From Mycobacterium sp. Aquia_216 (GTDB lineage Bacteria; Actinomycetota; Actinomycetes; Mycobacteriales; Mycobacteriaceae), in the NCBI RefSeq assembly GCF_026723865.1, contig NZ_CP113529.1:3348001-3412000 (forward strand): DNA of 64,000 nucleotides, written 5' to 3'. The notes beneath the pieces are model-generated. The model did no database searches. It saw only the letters and a list, made by a program, of their open reading frames with translations, and was not told the origin of the DNA. Positions 1 through 8,206 of the stretch are shown here, in pieces. Positions within the stretch are counted from its first letter, which is position 1; every line of letters begins with the position of its first letter. The position numbers were made by a program, and so were the translations under genes.

Positions 1-1143
1 GTCCAGCACATCCCAGATGTTGACGTTCATCCCGGCCCGCACCCGGTTGTCGCCGTCCAGCCAGAACGCCACGAACTCACGCCCCGCGACGTCGCCACGC
101 AAGACCACCCGCTCGAAGCTGGGCGCGTACCCGGCGTACTCCATTCCGAGGTCGTACTGATCGGTGAAGAAATAGGGCAGCTCCGCGTATTCGCCTGGCG
201 TGCCAAGCATTCCGGCGGCCGCCACCGCGGGCTGCTTGAGGGCATTGGCCCAGTGTTCGGTACGGATGCGGGTGCCATATAACGGGTGCTCGGCGGCCGC
301 GATGTCGCCGACCGCGTAGATGTCGGGATCGCTGGTTCGCAGCGAGGCATCGACGAGCACACCGCCGTCTCCGATGGACAGCCCGGCCCGCTCGGCGAGT
401 TCGATATTCGGCTCCGCGCCGACGGCCACCAAAACGGCATCGGCAACGACCGTCGAACCGTCGCGCAGCCGCAGCCCGGTGGCCCTTCCCTCCGCCGTGG
501 AGATCTCCTCGACCTGCGCCTCGAGCCGCAGATCCACGCCGTGATCGCGATGCAGGTTGGCGAACACCTCGCCGACCGTTTCGCCGAGTGCGGCCACCAA
601 CGGTTGTTGGGCGGCCTCGACGACGGTTACCTCGACGCCGCGCTGACGTGCAGCGGCGGTCACCTCGAGCCCGATCCATCCGGCGCCGACCACGGCCAGC
701 GAAGCTCCTTCGCTGAGAACAGAAGTCAGTAGCTCGGCGTCGTCGTAGCTGCGTAGGTAGTGGACCCCGTCCGCGTTCGAGCCGGGGATCGGTGGGCGCC
801 GGGATGCCGAGCCGGTGGCCAGCAGCAATTTGTCGTATCGCACCGCGGTGCCATCGCCAAGTGCGACGGTGTGTGCGGCGGCGTCCAGCGTGGACGCCCG
901 CGATCCGAGCCGCAAGTCGACATTGTGGTCGAAGTACCAGTCTGAGTTCTGCACCGTGAATTCGGTCAGCGACTTCTTGCCGGCGAGATACTCCTTGGAA
1001 AGCGGGGGTCGTTCGTAGGGCAGACGTTCCTCATCGGCGAACAGAACGATTTGCCCGTCAAAGTCGTTGTCGCGCAGAGCTTCTACTGCTTTGGCCCCGG
1101 CAAGTCCGCCGCCGACGATGACGAATGTACTCGAGCTGGCCAT
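1..1143 (-). CDS. FAD/NAD(P)-dependent ferredoxin or rubredoxin reductase (3' end cut off)
   Basis: This is a flavoprotein of the pyridine-nucleotide disulfide oxidoreductase fold that passes electrons from NAD(P)H through FAD to a ferredoxin-type partner. The N-terminus reads FVIVGGGLAGAKAVEAL, the GxGxxG FAD-binding loop. A second dinucleotide loop, VVGAGWIGLE, lies near residue 150 for NAD(P)H, and the FAD-clamping IYAVGDIA motif near residue 285. The ATG at 1141-1143 is the only start that keeps the FAD loop at the N-terminus. The gene runs off the left edge, so the last few dozen residues are missing. No ferredoxin or P450 partner is adjacent. It fits the M. tuberculosis Rv1869c position from memory. 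Confidence 0.85.
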   Translation of the reverse strand, partial: MASSSTFVIVGGGLAGAKAVEALRDNDFDGQIVLFADEERLPYERPPLSKEYLAGKKSLTEFTVQNSDWYFDHNVDLRLGSRASTLDAAAHTVALGDGTAVRYDKLLLATGSASRRPPIPGSNADGVHYLRSYDDAELLTSVLSEGASLAVVGAGWIGLEVTAAARQRGVEVTVVEAAQQPLVAALGETVGEVFANLHRDHGVDLRLEAQVEEISTAEGRATGLRLRDGSTVVADAVLVAVGAEPNIELAERAGLSIGDGGVLVDASLRTSDPDIYAVGDIAAAEHPLYGTRIRTEHWANALKQPAVAAAGMLGTPGEYAELPYFFTDQYDLGMEYAGYAPSFERVVLRGDVAGREFVAFWLDGDNRVRAGMNVNIWDVLD

Positions 1144-1189
1144 GATCGCTGCTCCGTTCGTGTCGCGTTTCCACCCTACTCGCGCTGGG

Positions 1190-1924
1190 TTAACTCACCA
1201 GGTCCCGCAGCGTGAGCGCATTGCGGACCGCGTTGCCGCCCAGATCGTTGTTGAAGTACATCCACACGTCCCTTCCGTCGCGGTCCCATTCGGTGATCCG
1301 GTCGGCCCACCAACGCAACTCATCGTTCGAGTAGCAACCGGCATAGATCGGATCGGAGTCCGGGCCGTGCATCCGGATGTACACCAAATCGGTGGTTGCC
1401 CTGGGCATGCACACCAGTCCGGCGCCGCTCATCACCACGTACGCGGCCCGGTGGAGTTCCAACGACCGGTAGACAGCGGGGTCGTTCCAGGAGGGATGGC
1501 GCAGCTCGACGGCCACCCGGATGTGTGGCGGCAGCCGTTCCAGGAACGAGTCGAGGCGGGCCTGCGAGTGGGCGTCGCGCTGCAACTCGGGATGCACCTG
1601 GACAAGCAGCACCCCGCTTCGATCACCCAGCAGTTGCCAACACCGCTCGAATCGCTCGATCCAGGGCTCGGGTGAGCCCAGCCTGCGATAGTGGGTAAGC
1701 CCGCGGTGTGCCTTGATCGACATCGTGAAGCCGGTCGGCAGTCGGTCACGCCATCCGGCAAACGTCGAATCCTTGGGCCAGCGGTAGAAGCTGGCATTCA
1801 GCTCGACGGTGTCGAACACCTCCGCATAGCGAGCCAGCCGGCGGGCCGGCGCCGTTCCGGGCGGGTACAGCACGTCGACCCAGTGGTCATAGGACCACCC
1901 GGATGTCCCGATCCGAACGGTCAA
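1190..1924 (-). CDS. DUF72 family protein
   Basis: A 244-residue DUF72 (YecE-like) TIM-barrel protein of unknown biochemical role. The typical opening RIGTSGWSYDHW and the internal SIKAHRGLTH and YIRMHG segments are visible. Translation starts at TTG 1922-1924, four bases inside the upstream gene (TTGA overlap with its TGA stop), so the two genes are probably translationally coupled. The next in-frame ATG or GTG would remove the conserved N-terminal strand. Function cannot be inferred beyond the family name. Confidence 0.8.
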   Translation of the reverse strand: MTVRIGTSGWSYDHWVDVLYPPGTAPARRLARYAEVFDTVELNASFYRWPKDSTFAGWRDRLPTGFTMSIKAHRGLTHYRRLGSPEPWIERFERCWQLLGDRSGVLLVQVHPELQRDAHSQARLDSFLERLPPHIRVAVELRHPSWNDPAVYRSLELHRAAYVVMSGAGLVCMPRATTDLVYIRMHGPDSDPIYAGCYSNDELRWWADRITEWDRDGRDVWMYFNNDLGGNAVRNALTLRDLVS

Positions 1925-2565
1925 CCCGCCATCCGTTGTCGCAGATCGTTATCCAGCGACGCGCGGACCAAGGCCGCGGCCAGCCGCGCGTTGGCGCGCG
2001 GTGCGAGTGCTCCCAGTTTGGCTGGTTCGGCGGGCAGTCCCAGCCGCTTGGCCGTGCCGGTGGCACGCTCGTCGAAGTACGGACGGACCCAGGGCCACAC
2101 GTCTTGAACCTCGCGCAGGTAAATGTCGGCACCGGTATCGCCAATTCCTTTGAATTCCTTCAGCATTCGTTTCGCCTGCGCTACATCGCGATGACTGCGC
2201 TCGGCGATCTCGCGCAGATCGCCGAAGTACTCGTCACTCACCCGCTGCGCCATCTCGGTGAGACGGGTGGCCGAGCTCTCGTCATAACGCACGTAGTGAG
2301 CCCGACCGAAGGCGCTGATGATCGTTTGCCGGTCGGCGGCCAGCACAGCCTTCGGCGTGCGCAGACCCGCCTCGAACAGTTCCCGTGCCCCGCGCATGGC
2401 GAGCGCGGCATCGATCGGCTTGCTGGCAAGCATGCATAACACCAGCAGTTGAAACAGCGGCATCGGCTTGTCGTTGATCCGGATGCCCGCCTCGTCCGCG
2501 TACGTGGTGCCGCCAGCCTCGAGCACGCGTTGCACCAGCTGCTTGGACCCGTCCGAGTTGCTCAT
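1921..2565 (-). CDS. HhH-GPD-type (endonuclease III-like) protein
   Basis: A 214-residue protein resembling the helix-hairpin-helix base-excision glycosylase superfamily. The segment LKEFKGIGDTGADIYLREVQ around residues 135-155 looks like the hairpin (LxGIGxxTA). The ATG at 2563-2565 was chosen because it gives a natural start MSNSDGSKQL and avoids overlapping the TfoX gene that ends at 2609. No C-terminal Fe-S cysteine cluster is visible, so it is not a classical Nth. It overlaps the DUF72 gene by four bases. Catalytic activity is not shown by the sequence. Confidence 0.65.
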   Translation of the reverse strand: MSNSDGSKQLVQRVLEAGGTTYADEAGIRINDKPMPLFQLLVLCMLASKPIDAALAMRGARELFEAGLRTPKAVLAADRQTIISAFGRAHYVRYDESSATRLTEMAQRVSDEYFGDLREIAERSHRDVAQAKRMLKEFKGIGDTGADIYLREVQDVWPWVRPYFDERATGTAKRLGLPAEPAKLGALAPRANARLAAALVRASLDNDLRQRMAG

Positions 2566-2608
2566 ACGTCGGCGCGTACCCGCCACGCACAACGGCAAAC
2601 GAGCACGG

Positions 2609-2941
2609 TTACTTCGGCGGCAGGCTGCCCGCGTATCCGACGCCGCGGGTAATCCAACTCTCAAGCTGGCGTTTGGTTTTCACGCCCTCGGCGTCGACCC
2701 GCAGCCAGCCCCGGGTTTCGCGGCCGGCCATCACCATGGGGCTGACGTGCTGGCGTTCCAGCAGCTTGGCGGTGTCCTCGGGTGGCACCCGAACCATCAG
2801 TCCGCCCTTGCCACTGGCCGCGACCGCCAGGTGTCCGCCGATCAGGAACGCCAGCCCGCCGAACATCGCCTTCTCGTCGACACCGCGCCGCGGTGCCAGT
2901 AGTTCGCGGATCCGGTCGGCGAGTTCGAGATCGTAAGCCAT
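2609..2941 (-). CDS. TfoX N-terminal domain protein
   Basis: A 110-residue single-domain protein matching the TfoX-N fold. It opens MAYDLELADRIRELL and carries the family signature KAMFGGLAFLIGG near residues 25-37, followed by the MVRVPPED segment. In gamma-proteobacteria TfoX is a competence activator, but single-domain actinobacterial versions have no assigned role. It is the first gene of a possible three-gene unit (TfoX, HhH-GPD, DUF72) reading leftwards. Confidence 0.75.
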   Translation of the reverse strand: MAYDLELADRIRELLAPRRGVDEKAMFGGLAFLIGGHLAVAASGKGGLMVRVPPEDTAKLLERQHVSPMVMAGRETRGWLRVDAEGVKTKRQLESWITRGVGYAGSLPPK

Positions 2942-2980
2942 GGGTTGACGGTATTCGTCGGCACCGACACCCTGGCCGGG

Positions 2981-3370
2981 TCAGTCCAGATCCACCCGAA
3001 TGGTGAGCAGCTCGCTGCCCATGATGCGCACCATCCTGCTGTTGAGCCGAGGTAGGTTGCCCAGCCGCTGCACCGGGTCATCGTCGGGCAGCAGGTGCGC
3101 GGTACCGTTGCGCCACCGGCCGCCGAGGCGCACTCGGACAGCCGGATTGGCCTTGATGTTGCGGACATAGTCCGAGTGCTCACCGTGTTCGGAGACCATC
3201 CAGAACTTGTCGCCCACCACGCGCCCGCCGACCGGGGTGTGGCGTGGTTGCCCGCTCTTGCGGCCAGTCGTCTCGAGCATGGTCACCGGTAATTGCCGAC
3301 CTACCGGATTGACCACCAGCCGTTGAAGGCGATGCACTACCTGCCGTTTGACATCGCCGATACCGGTCAT
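2981..3370 (-). CDS. Deazaflavin (F420)-dependent nitroreductase family protein (Ddn-like)
   Basis: A 129-residue split beta-barrel protein of the Ddn family. Visible landmarks are LETTGRKSGQPRHTPV near residues 32-47 (F420 phosphate-binding strand), FWMVSEHGEHSDYVRNIKANP (family signature SxxGxxxxPxWxxNLxANP variant) and VRLGGRWRNGTAHLL. Members use F420H2 to reduce quinones or nitro compounds and often lie at the membrane in mycobacteria. The natural substrate cannot be told from the sequence. About 140 bp without a gene separate it from lon. Confidence 0.8.
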   Translation of the reverse strand: MTGIGDVKRQVVHRLQRLVVNPVGRQLPVTMLETTGRKSGQPRHTPVGGRVVGDKFWMVSEHGEHSDYVRNIKANPAVRVRLGGRWRNGTAHLLPDDDPVQRLGNLPRLNSRMVRIMGSELLTIRVDLD

Positions 3371-3513
3371 GTCTTCAACCTAGCGCCTAAGCCGGTCGCG
3401 GGGTGGGGACGCCGACGGCGCGCAACACCCACTCCCGCGGCCCGGCGAGGACAAGGACCGGCGGTCCGGTTCGACCTCACTCCGCAGGTCGCCAGGAAGC
3501 TTGCCCACGCGGA

Positions 3514-5844
3514 TCAAGCAGCGACGGTTGCGGTATCGGCTGCCGGTTCCAAGGCCCGCGCGACGATGTCGGCGACGTCGGTCATCGGCTCGACGGTCAG
3601 CGCCTCGAGGACTTCGGCAGGCACGTCGTCCAGATCCGGCTCGTTGCGCCGCGGAATGAACACCGTGGACAGACCGGCCCGTTGGGCGGCCAGCAGCTTC
3701 TGCTTGACGCCCCCGATCGGCAGCACCCGCCCGTTCAGCGTGACCTCGCCGGTCATGCCGACATCGGCGCGGACCTGACGCCCGGTTGCCATCGACACCA
3801 GCGCGGTGACCATCGTGACACCGGCCGACGGGCCATCCTTGGGCACCGCGCCCGCGGGCACGTGCACGTGGATGCGCCGGTCCAACGCTTTCGGGTCGAC
3901 GCCCAACTCGGCTGCATGGGACCGGACGTAGGACAGCGCGATCTGCGCGGATTCCTTCATCACGTCACCCAGTTGACCGGTCAGTTGCAACCCGGGCTCG
4001 CCGTCGGTGGCCCCGGCTTCGATGTAGAGCACGTCGCCGCCCAGGCCGGTGACCGCCAGTCCGGTGGCAACTCCGGGCACCGCGGTGCGCTCGGCCGACT
4101 CGGGCGTAAACCGTGGCCTGCCAAGGTATTCGACCAGATCGGGCTCGTCCAGAATTTTCCGGTTCTCCGGCCCGCCTTCGGCGATCTTCGTCGTCACCTT
4201 GCGCAGCGCCTTGGCCAGCAGCCGCTCGAACTGCCGAACTCCCGGCTCGCGGGTGTAGTCGGCGGCGATCTTGCGCAGCGCGGCGTCGGTGACGGTGACC
4301 TCGTCGTCGGTCAGTGCCGCCCGCTCCCGCTGCCGGGGCAGCAGGTACTCGCGGGCAATGGCGACCTTGTCGTCCTCGGTGTAGCCGTCGATAGCCACCA
4401 GCTCCATGCGGTCCAGCAGGGCCGACGGGATGTTCTCGATCACGTTGGCGGTGGCCAGGAACACGACGTCGGACAGGTCGAGGTCCAGATCCAGGTAGTG
4501 GTCGCGGAACGTGTGGTTCTGCGCCGGGTCCAGCACCTCGAGCAGAGCCGCGCTCGGGTCGCCACGATAGTCCGAACCGACCTTGTCGATTTCGTCCAGC
4601 AGCACAACGGGATTCATCGATCCCGCCTCGCCGATCGCGCGCACGATGCGGCCCGGCAGCGCACCCACGTAGGTGCGCCGGTGCCCACGGATCTCGGCTT
4701 CGTCGCGGACGCCGCCCAGCGCCACGCGCACGAACTTGCGGCCCAGCGCCCGGGCCACGCTCTCACCCAGCGAAGTCTTGCCGACGCCGGGCGGACCGGC
4801 CAGCACCATCACGGCGCCGGAACCGCGGCCGCCGACAACCTGCAGCCCACGTTGGGCCCGCCGCGTTCGCACGGCCAGGTATTCGACGATGCGGTCCTTG
4901 ACGTCGTCCAGCCCGTGGTGATCGGCGTCCAGGATGCCCCGCGCCGCCACCAGATCCGTCGAATCCTCGGTGCGGACGTTCCAGGGCAGGTCCAGCACGG
5001 TGTCCAGCCAGGTGCGAATCCAGCCGCTTTCCGGGCTTTGGTCGCTGGAGCGTTCCAGCTTTCCGACCTCCCGCAGCGCTGCCTCGCGAACCTTCTCCGG
5101 CAAATCGGCGGCCTCCACGCGAGCCCGGTAATCGTCGGACCCGTCGGGTTCGCCCTCGCCCAGCTCCTTACGGATCGCGGCCAGCTGTTGGCGCAGCAGG
5201 AATTCCTTCTGCGTCTTTTCCATGCCGTCGCGCACGTCTTCGGCGATCTTGTCGTTGACCTCGACCTCGGCCAGGTGGTCGCCGGTCCAGTCGATCAGCA
5301 CCCGCAGCCGCTCGGCGACGTCCACGGTCTCCAGCATCTGGCGCTTCTGCACGTCGGTCAGATACGAGGCGTATCCCGACGTGTCGGCCAGCGCCGACGG
5401 GTCGGTCAGGCTGTTGACGTAGTCGATGATCTGCCAGGCCTCGCGCCGTTGCAGCATGGCCAGCAGCAGCTTCTTGTACTCCGCTGTCAGCGCCTTGATT
5501 TCCTCGGTCGTCTCGATGTCGGCGACCTCGTTCACCTCAACCCAGAGCGCCGCGCCGGGGCCCGATGCTCCCGCCCCGATCTGCGCCCTGCGCTCGCCGC
5601 GCACCACAGCGGCGGTGCCGCCTCCGCCGGGGATGCGACCGACTTGCAGAATCTTGGCGATCACGCCGTGGGACGGGTAGCGGTCGTCCAGCCGCGGGGC
5701 GATGAGCAGCTCCCCGGTGTCGCTGGCTCGGGCCGCGTCGATGGCAGCTTGGGCGGCGTCGTCCAAGGCGATAGGCACGACCATTCCGGGCAACACGATG
5801 GTGTCGGTAACGAACAACACCGGCACTGATTTCACTTCAGACAT
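3514..5844 (-). CDS. lon: ATP-dependent Lon protease (LonA)
   Basis: A cytosolic AAA+ serine protease of 776 residues, the usual LonA length, which degrades misfolded and some regulatory proteins. The N-terminal LAN substrate-binding domain covers about residues 1-200. The Walker A loop GPPGVGKTS lies near residue 355, Walker B VVLLDEIDKV follows about 55 residues later, and the C-terminal protease domain has KDGPSAG with catalytic Ser673 and the paired Lys716 in GGVKQK. A GGAG ribosome site precedes ATG 5842-5844. It stands alone. Lon is present in M. smegmatis but missing from M. tuberculosis, which separates this species from the tuberculosis complex. A HAIR-like site lies 14 bp upstream. 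Confidence 0.97.
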   Translation of the reverse strand: MSEVKSVPVLFVTDTIVLPGMVVPIALDDAAQAAIDAARASDTGELLIAPRLDDRYPSHGVIAKILQVGRIPGGGGTAAVVRGERRAQIGAGASGPGAALWVEVNEVADIETTEEIKALTAEYKKLLLAMLQRREAWQIIDYVNSLTDPSALADTSGYASYLTDVQKRQMLETVDVAERLRVLIDWTGDHLAEVEVNDKIAEDVRDGMEKTQKEFLLRQQLAAIRKELGEGEPDGSDDYRARVEAADLPEKVREAALREVGKLERSSDQSPESGWIRTWLDTVLDLPWNVRTEDSTDLVAARGILDADHHGLDDVKDRIVEYLAVRTRRAQRGLQVVGGRGSGAVMVLAGPPGVGKTSLGESVARALGRKFVRVALGGVRDEAEIRGHRRTYVGALPGRIVRAIGEAGSMNPVVLLDEIDKVGSDYRGDPSAALLEVLDPAQNHTFRDHYLDLDLDLSDVVFLATANVIENIPSALLDRMELVAIDGYTEDDKVAIAREYLLPRQRERAALTDDEVTVTDAALRKIAADYTREPGVRQFERLLAKALRKVTTKIAEGGPENRKILDEPDLVEYLGRPRFTPESAERTAVPGVATGLAVTGLGGDVLYIEAGATDGEPGLQLTGQLGDVMKESAQIALSYVRSHAAELGVDPKALDRRIHVHVPAGAVPKDGPSAGVTMVTALVSMATGRQVRADVGMTGEVTLNGRVLPIGGVKQKLLAAQRAGLSTVFIPRRNEPDLDDVPAEVLEALTVEPMTDVADIVARALEPAADTATVAA

Positions 5845-5857
5845 CTGTTCTCCAAAG

Positions 5858-5878
5858 GTTTAGTCTGTTGCGCTCAAC
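5858..5878 (-). promoter_or_regulatory. HAIR-like (HspR-type) inverted repeat upstream of lon
   Basis: Read towards lon the site is GTTGAGC-N7-ACTAAAC, matching about 10 of 14 positions of the HspR element CTTGAGT-N7-ACTCAAG. It lies 14 bp before the lon start and is flanked by a further AAAGGTT/AACCTTT inverted pair (5854-5860, 5876-5882). HspR controls lon in Streptomyces. HspR control here is inferred. Confidence 0.4.
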
Positions 5879-5926
5879 CTTTGGGGGATGGCTTTTGTTC
5901 CCGTCGAAAGCCGCGGGTGAACTAGA

Positions 5927-6475
5927 TCAACTGGCGGAAGCTCGCTGACGAGCGCGGAAGGCCTGGACCTTCACCTTGTTGCCACAGGTAGCCATCCCGC
6001 ACCAATGGCGGTTTTTGGCCCGCGAGGAATCGACGTAGAGCAGCGAACAGTTCGGGTGGGCGCACCGTTTGAGGTTGCCGACCTCGGGCCCGGCGAGCAG
6101 GTCGAGCAGATCCGCGGCCAGGCTGGCCAGCAGTTGCGACGCGGTGCCCTCCCGGCTCGTCGTGCCATCGGGAAGCAGCCGCGGTGTCAGCTGAGGCTGC
6201 GAGCCCCGCAGGTTCAGCAGGACCACGTCGGCCGGATTTGGCTCGCGGTCGTCCAGCCGGGCGATTGCGGTCCGGTAGATCGCTTCGCGCAATCCGATCG
6301 CGATGACGAGATCGTCCTCGGTGACCTCGATGCCGGTGTCCACCAGCCCCGCCTGCACAGCCCACTCCGACAGGATCTCAGGACTGGTCAACCGCTCTTC
6401 GGGGACGGTGAGCCGATGTCCGAGCGTGCCCGCGAAGTTGAGGCATGTCCGGCCGCACACGAACCCGAATTTCAC
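5927..6475 (-). CDS. CGNR zinc-finger / ABATE-domain putative regulator
   Basis: A 182-residue protein with an N-terminal ABATE-type helical domain (FVCGRTCLNFAGTL near residues 4-17) and a C-terminal CGNR zinc finger (CAHPNCSLLYVDSSR, then WCGMATCGNKVKVQAFRARQR). The four zinc cysteines are present. The name-giving CGNR reads CGNK here, a conservative change. Proteins of this family are thought to be stress-responsive transcription regulators. A possible target is the TauE exporter gene just upstream on the same strand, but nothing in the sequence proves it. Confidence 0.75.
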   Translation of the reverse strand: MKFGFVCGRTCLNFAGTLGHRLTVPEERLTSPEILSEWAVQAGLVDTGIEVTEDDLVIAIGLREAIYRTAIARLDDREPNPADVVLLNLRGSQPQLTPRLLPDGTTSREGTASQLLASLAADLLDLLAGPEVGNLKRCAHPNCSLLYVDSSRAKNRHWCGMATCGNKVKVQAFRARQRASAS

Positions 6476-6536
6476 GTAACCACCCTGGCAGGTTTCAGCG
6501 AACCCCGCAACCGAAGTCGAGCGGTGGGCCAGTGGG

Positions 6537-7340
6537 CTATCCGGCCACGGTCGCGATCAGGATGACTCCGAGCAGGGTCAGGTACGCCACCGCGTGGGCC
6601 CGGTCCGGAATCTTCCATCCGGCCAGGACTCGCCTGGCAAGCGCGATGGTAGGAACCGAACCAGCGAGCAGAGCCGCCATGGCGGTGAGGCTGACATAGC
6701 CGATTTGCCCGGGATGTATCGCGGCGGGTGAGGCGAGAAGGTAGACGGCGGTTCCCACCACGGCAATGGGCAGGCTCAGCGGGTTGGCCAGCGCCGCGGC
6801 GTCGGCCATTCGAATTCCCTTGCGCCGCATGAGCGGAACGGTGATAACGCTGCCACCGATGCCGAGAAAGCTGGCGGCTGCCCCGATTCCGATGCCGCCG
6901 AGGGTCGACATGCCGCGTCCCAACGACCCTTTCGCCCCGGGCGCAGCGGAATTGCTCAGGAAGCCCTTCCGGGCGACACAGTCGATTATGGCGGTCGCGA
7001 TGTAGGCGGCGAACAGGCCGCGCAACAGGGTTTCGGGCGCCCAGCTAGCAGCGACGGCACCCAGAGCCGCACCAATGGCGATGAATCCCGTTATAGGCCA
7101 GAGGTATTCGCGACGCAGCAGGCCGAATCGGGCGGAGGCGATCGTCGCCGACGAGGCATTGACGACCATGATCGCGGCCGAAGTCGCCACGGCCGTATGC
7201 ATCGCGTCGGTTCCGCTGGTGGCCTGGACCGCGGCGTAGACAGCGGGGACCGTGACGAATCCGCCGCCGAACCCGAAGAGCACCGTCGTAACACCGGTGA
7301 CGCAACCGACGGCAACCAGCAACAGGACAAATCCAATCAT
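6537..7340 (-). CDS. TauE/SafE family sulfite or sulfonate exporter
   Basis: An integral membrane protein of 267 residues with about eight hydrophobic segments and the two-repeat TauE layout. The first repeat has FGFGGGFVTVP near the start and the second GIGAAASFLGIGGSVITVPLMR near residue 150. The family exports sulfite, sulfoacetate or similar anions. ATG 7338-7340 is used (MIGFVLLL); a GTG nine bases upstream is the alternative. It diverges from an AraC-family gene over about 90 bp, which points to that regulator. Confidence 0.8.
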   Translation of the reverse strand: MIGFVLLLVAVGCVTGVTTVLFGFGGGFVTVPAVYAAVQATSGTDAMHTAVATSAAIMVVNASSATIASARFGLLRREYLWPITGFIAIGAALGAVAASWAPETLLRGLFAAYIATAIIDCVARKGFLSNSAAPGAKGSLGRGMSTLGGIGIGAAASFLGIGGSVITVPLMRRKGIRMADAAALANPLSLPIAVVGTAVYLLASPAAIHPGQIGYVSLTAMAALLAGSVPTIALARRVLAGWKIPDRAHAVAYLTLLGVILIATVAG

Positions 7341-7386
7341 GCAGCTCACGTTAGGTTTTCACGGACGTGGCGCACAATCGCTATCA

Positions 7387-7415
7387 CGCCATAAACACCT
7401 GAGTTTGCGCCATAA
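7387..7415. promoter_or_regulatory. Direct repeat of CGCCATAA between tauE-like and AraC genes
   Basis: The octamer CGCCATAA occurs at 7387-7394 and again at 7408-7415, 21 bp apart, which places both on the same helical face. Direct repeats two turns apart are the usual operator shape for AraC-family proteins, and the adjacent divergent gene encodes one. The function is inferred. Confidence 0.4.
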
Positions 7416-7432
7416 CGGGCTAGGCTGACTCG

Positions 7433-8197
7433 GTGCGGAATGTAGCGCTGGACGACGTCGACGAGATTGACCGTGCCGTGCTGGCGATCGGCACCGACTA
7501 CCCAGCCGATCATCTCTTGCCGTTTCACCGCCACCGTCGCGCCCAGCTTCTCTACGGCGCGACCGGGATCATGCGAGTCGATACGGCCGAGGCCACGTGG
7601 ACGGTGCCAACGCAGCGGGCGGTGCTGATTCCGTCGAACACCGACCACCAGGTGCAGATGCGGAACGTCAGCACGCGCAGCCTTTACCTCAAGCCGTCGG
7701 CCGTGCCGTGGTTCCCCGCCCGGTGCCAGGTGGTCGACGTTTCACCGCTGCTGCGCCTGCTGCTGCTCGCCGCGGTCGAGCTACCGGCACTCTACGATCG
7801 CCATGGACGCGATGGCGCGCTGATCGAGCTCATCCTGCACGAGATCCAATCGGTGACACCGCTGCCGCTCGATCTCCCGATGCCCGCACGCGACGACCTG
7901 CGCCGCAGATGTCAGGCGTTCGCGGCCGCACCGAGCATCCAGGAGTTGCCGGCGCAATGGGCCGCGGAGCTCGCGGTGAGCGGCCGAACGTTCAACAGAT
8001 TGTTCCGCGCGGAAACCGGTCTGACCTTTCAGCAATGGCGTCAGCGCGCGTGCGTCCTGCAGGCCATTCGGCTCCTGTCGTCGGGCACATCCGTCACCCA
8101 GACGGCGACGGCAGTGGGCTACGACACCCCGGCGTCGTTTTCGGCCATGTTCGGCAGTCAAGTGGGGAGCACACCGAAGTCGTTCCGCCCCAGATGA
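7433..8197 (+). CDS. AraC-family transcriptional regulator with cupin domain
   Basis: A 254-residue regulator with an N-terminal cupin-type sensor domain (HLLPFHRHRRAQLLYG near residues 22-40) and two C-terminal helix-turn-helix motifs (WAAELAVSGRTFNRLFRAE; then TQTATAVGYDTPASFSAMF, the second AraC signature). The start is GTG 7433. It is transcribed away from the TauE exporter, with direct repeats in the shared promoter, so it probably controls that exporter and itself. The effector is unknown. Confidence 0.85.
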   Translation: MRNVALDDVDEIDRAVLAIGTDYPADHLLPFHRHRRAQLLYGATGIMRVDTAEATWTVPTQRAVLIPSNTDHQVQMRNVSTRSLYLKPSAVPWFPARCQVVDVSPLLRLLLLAAVELPALYDRHGRDGALIELILHEIQSVTPLPLDLPMPARDDLRRRCQAFAAAPSIQELPAQWAAELAVSGRTFNRLFRAETGLTFQQWRQRACVLQAIRLLSSGTSVTQTATAVGYDTPASFSAMFGSQVGSTPKSFRPR

Positions 8198-8206
8198 ATT
8201 ACCCGC

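Noticed and set aside
3403..5829. An 808-codon open frame on the plus strand antisense to lon
   Set aside because: It mirrors the whole lon gene, has no recognisable domain and is His/Gln/Arg/Gly-rich, as expected of the antisense frame of a GC-rich gene.
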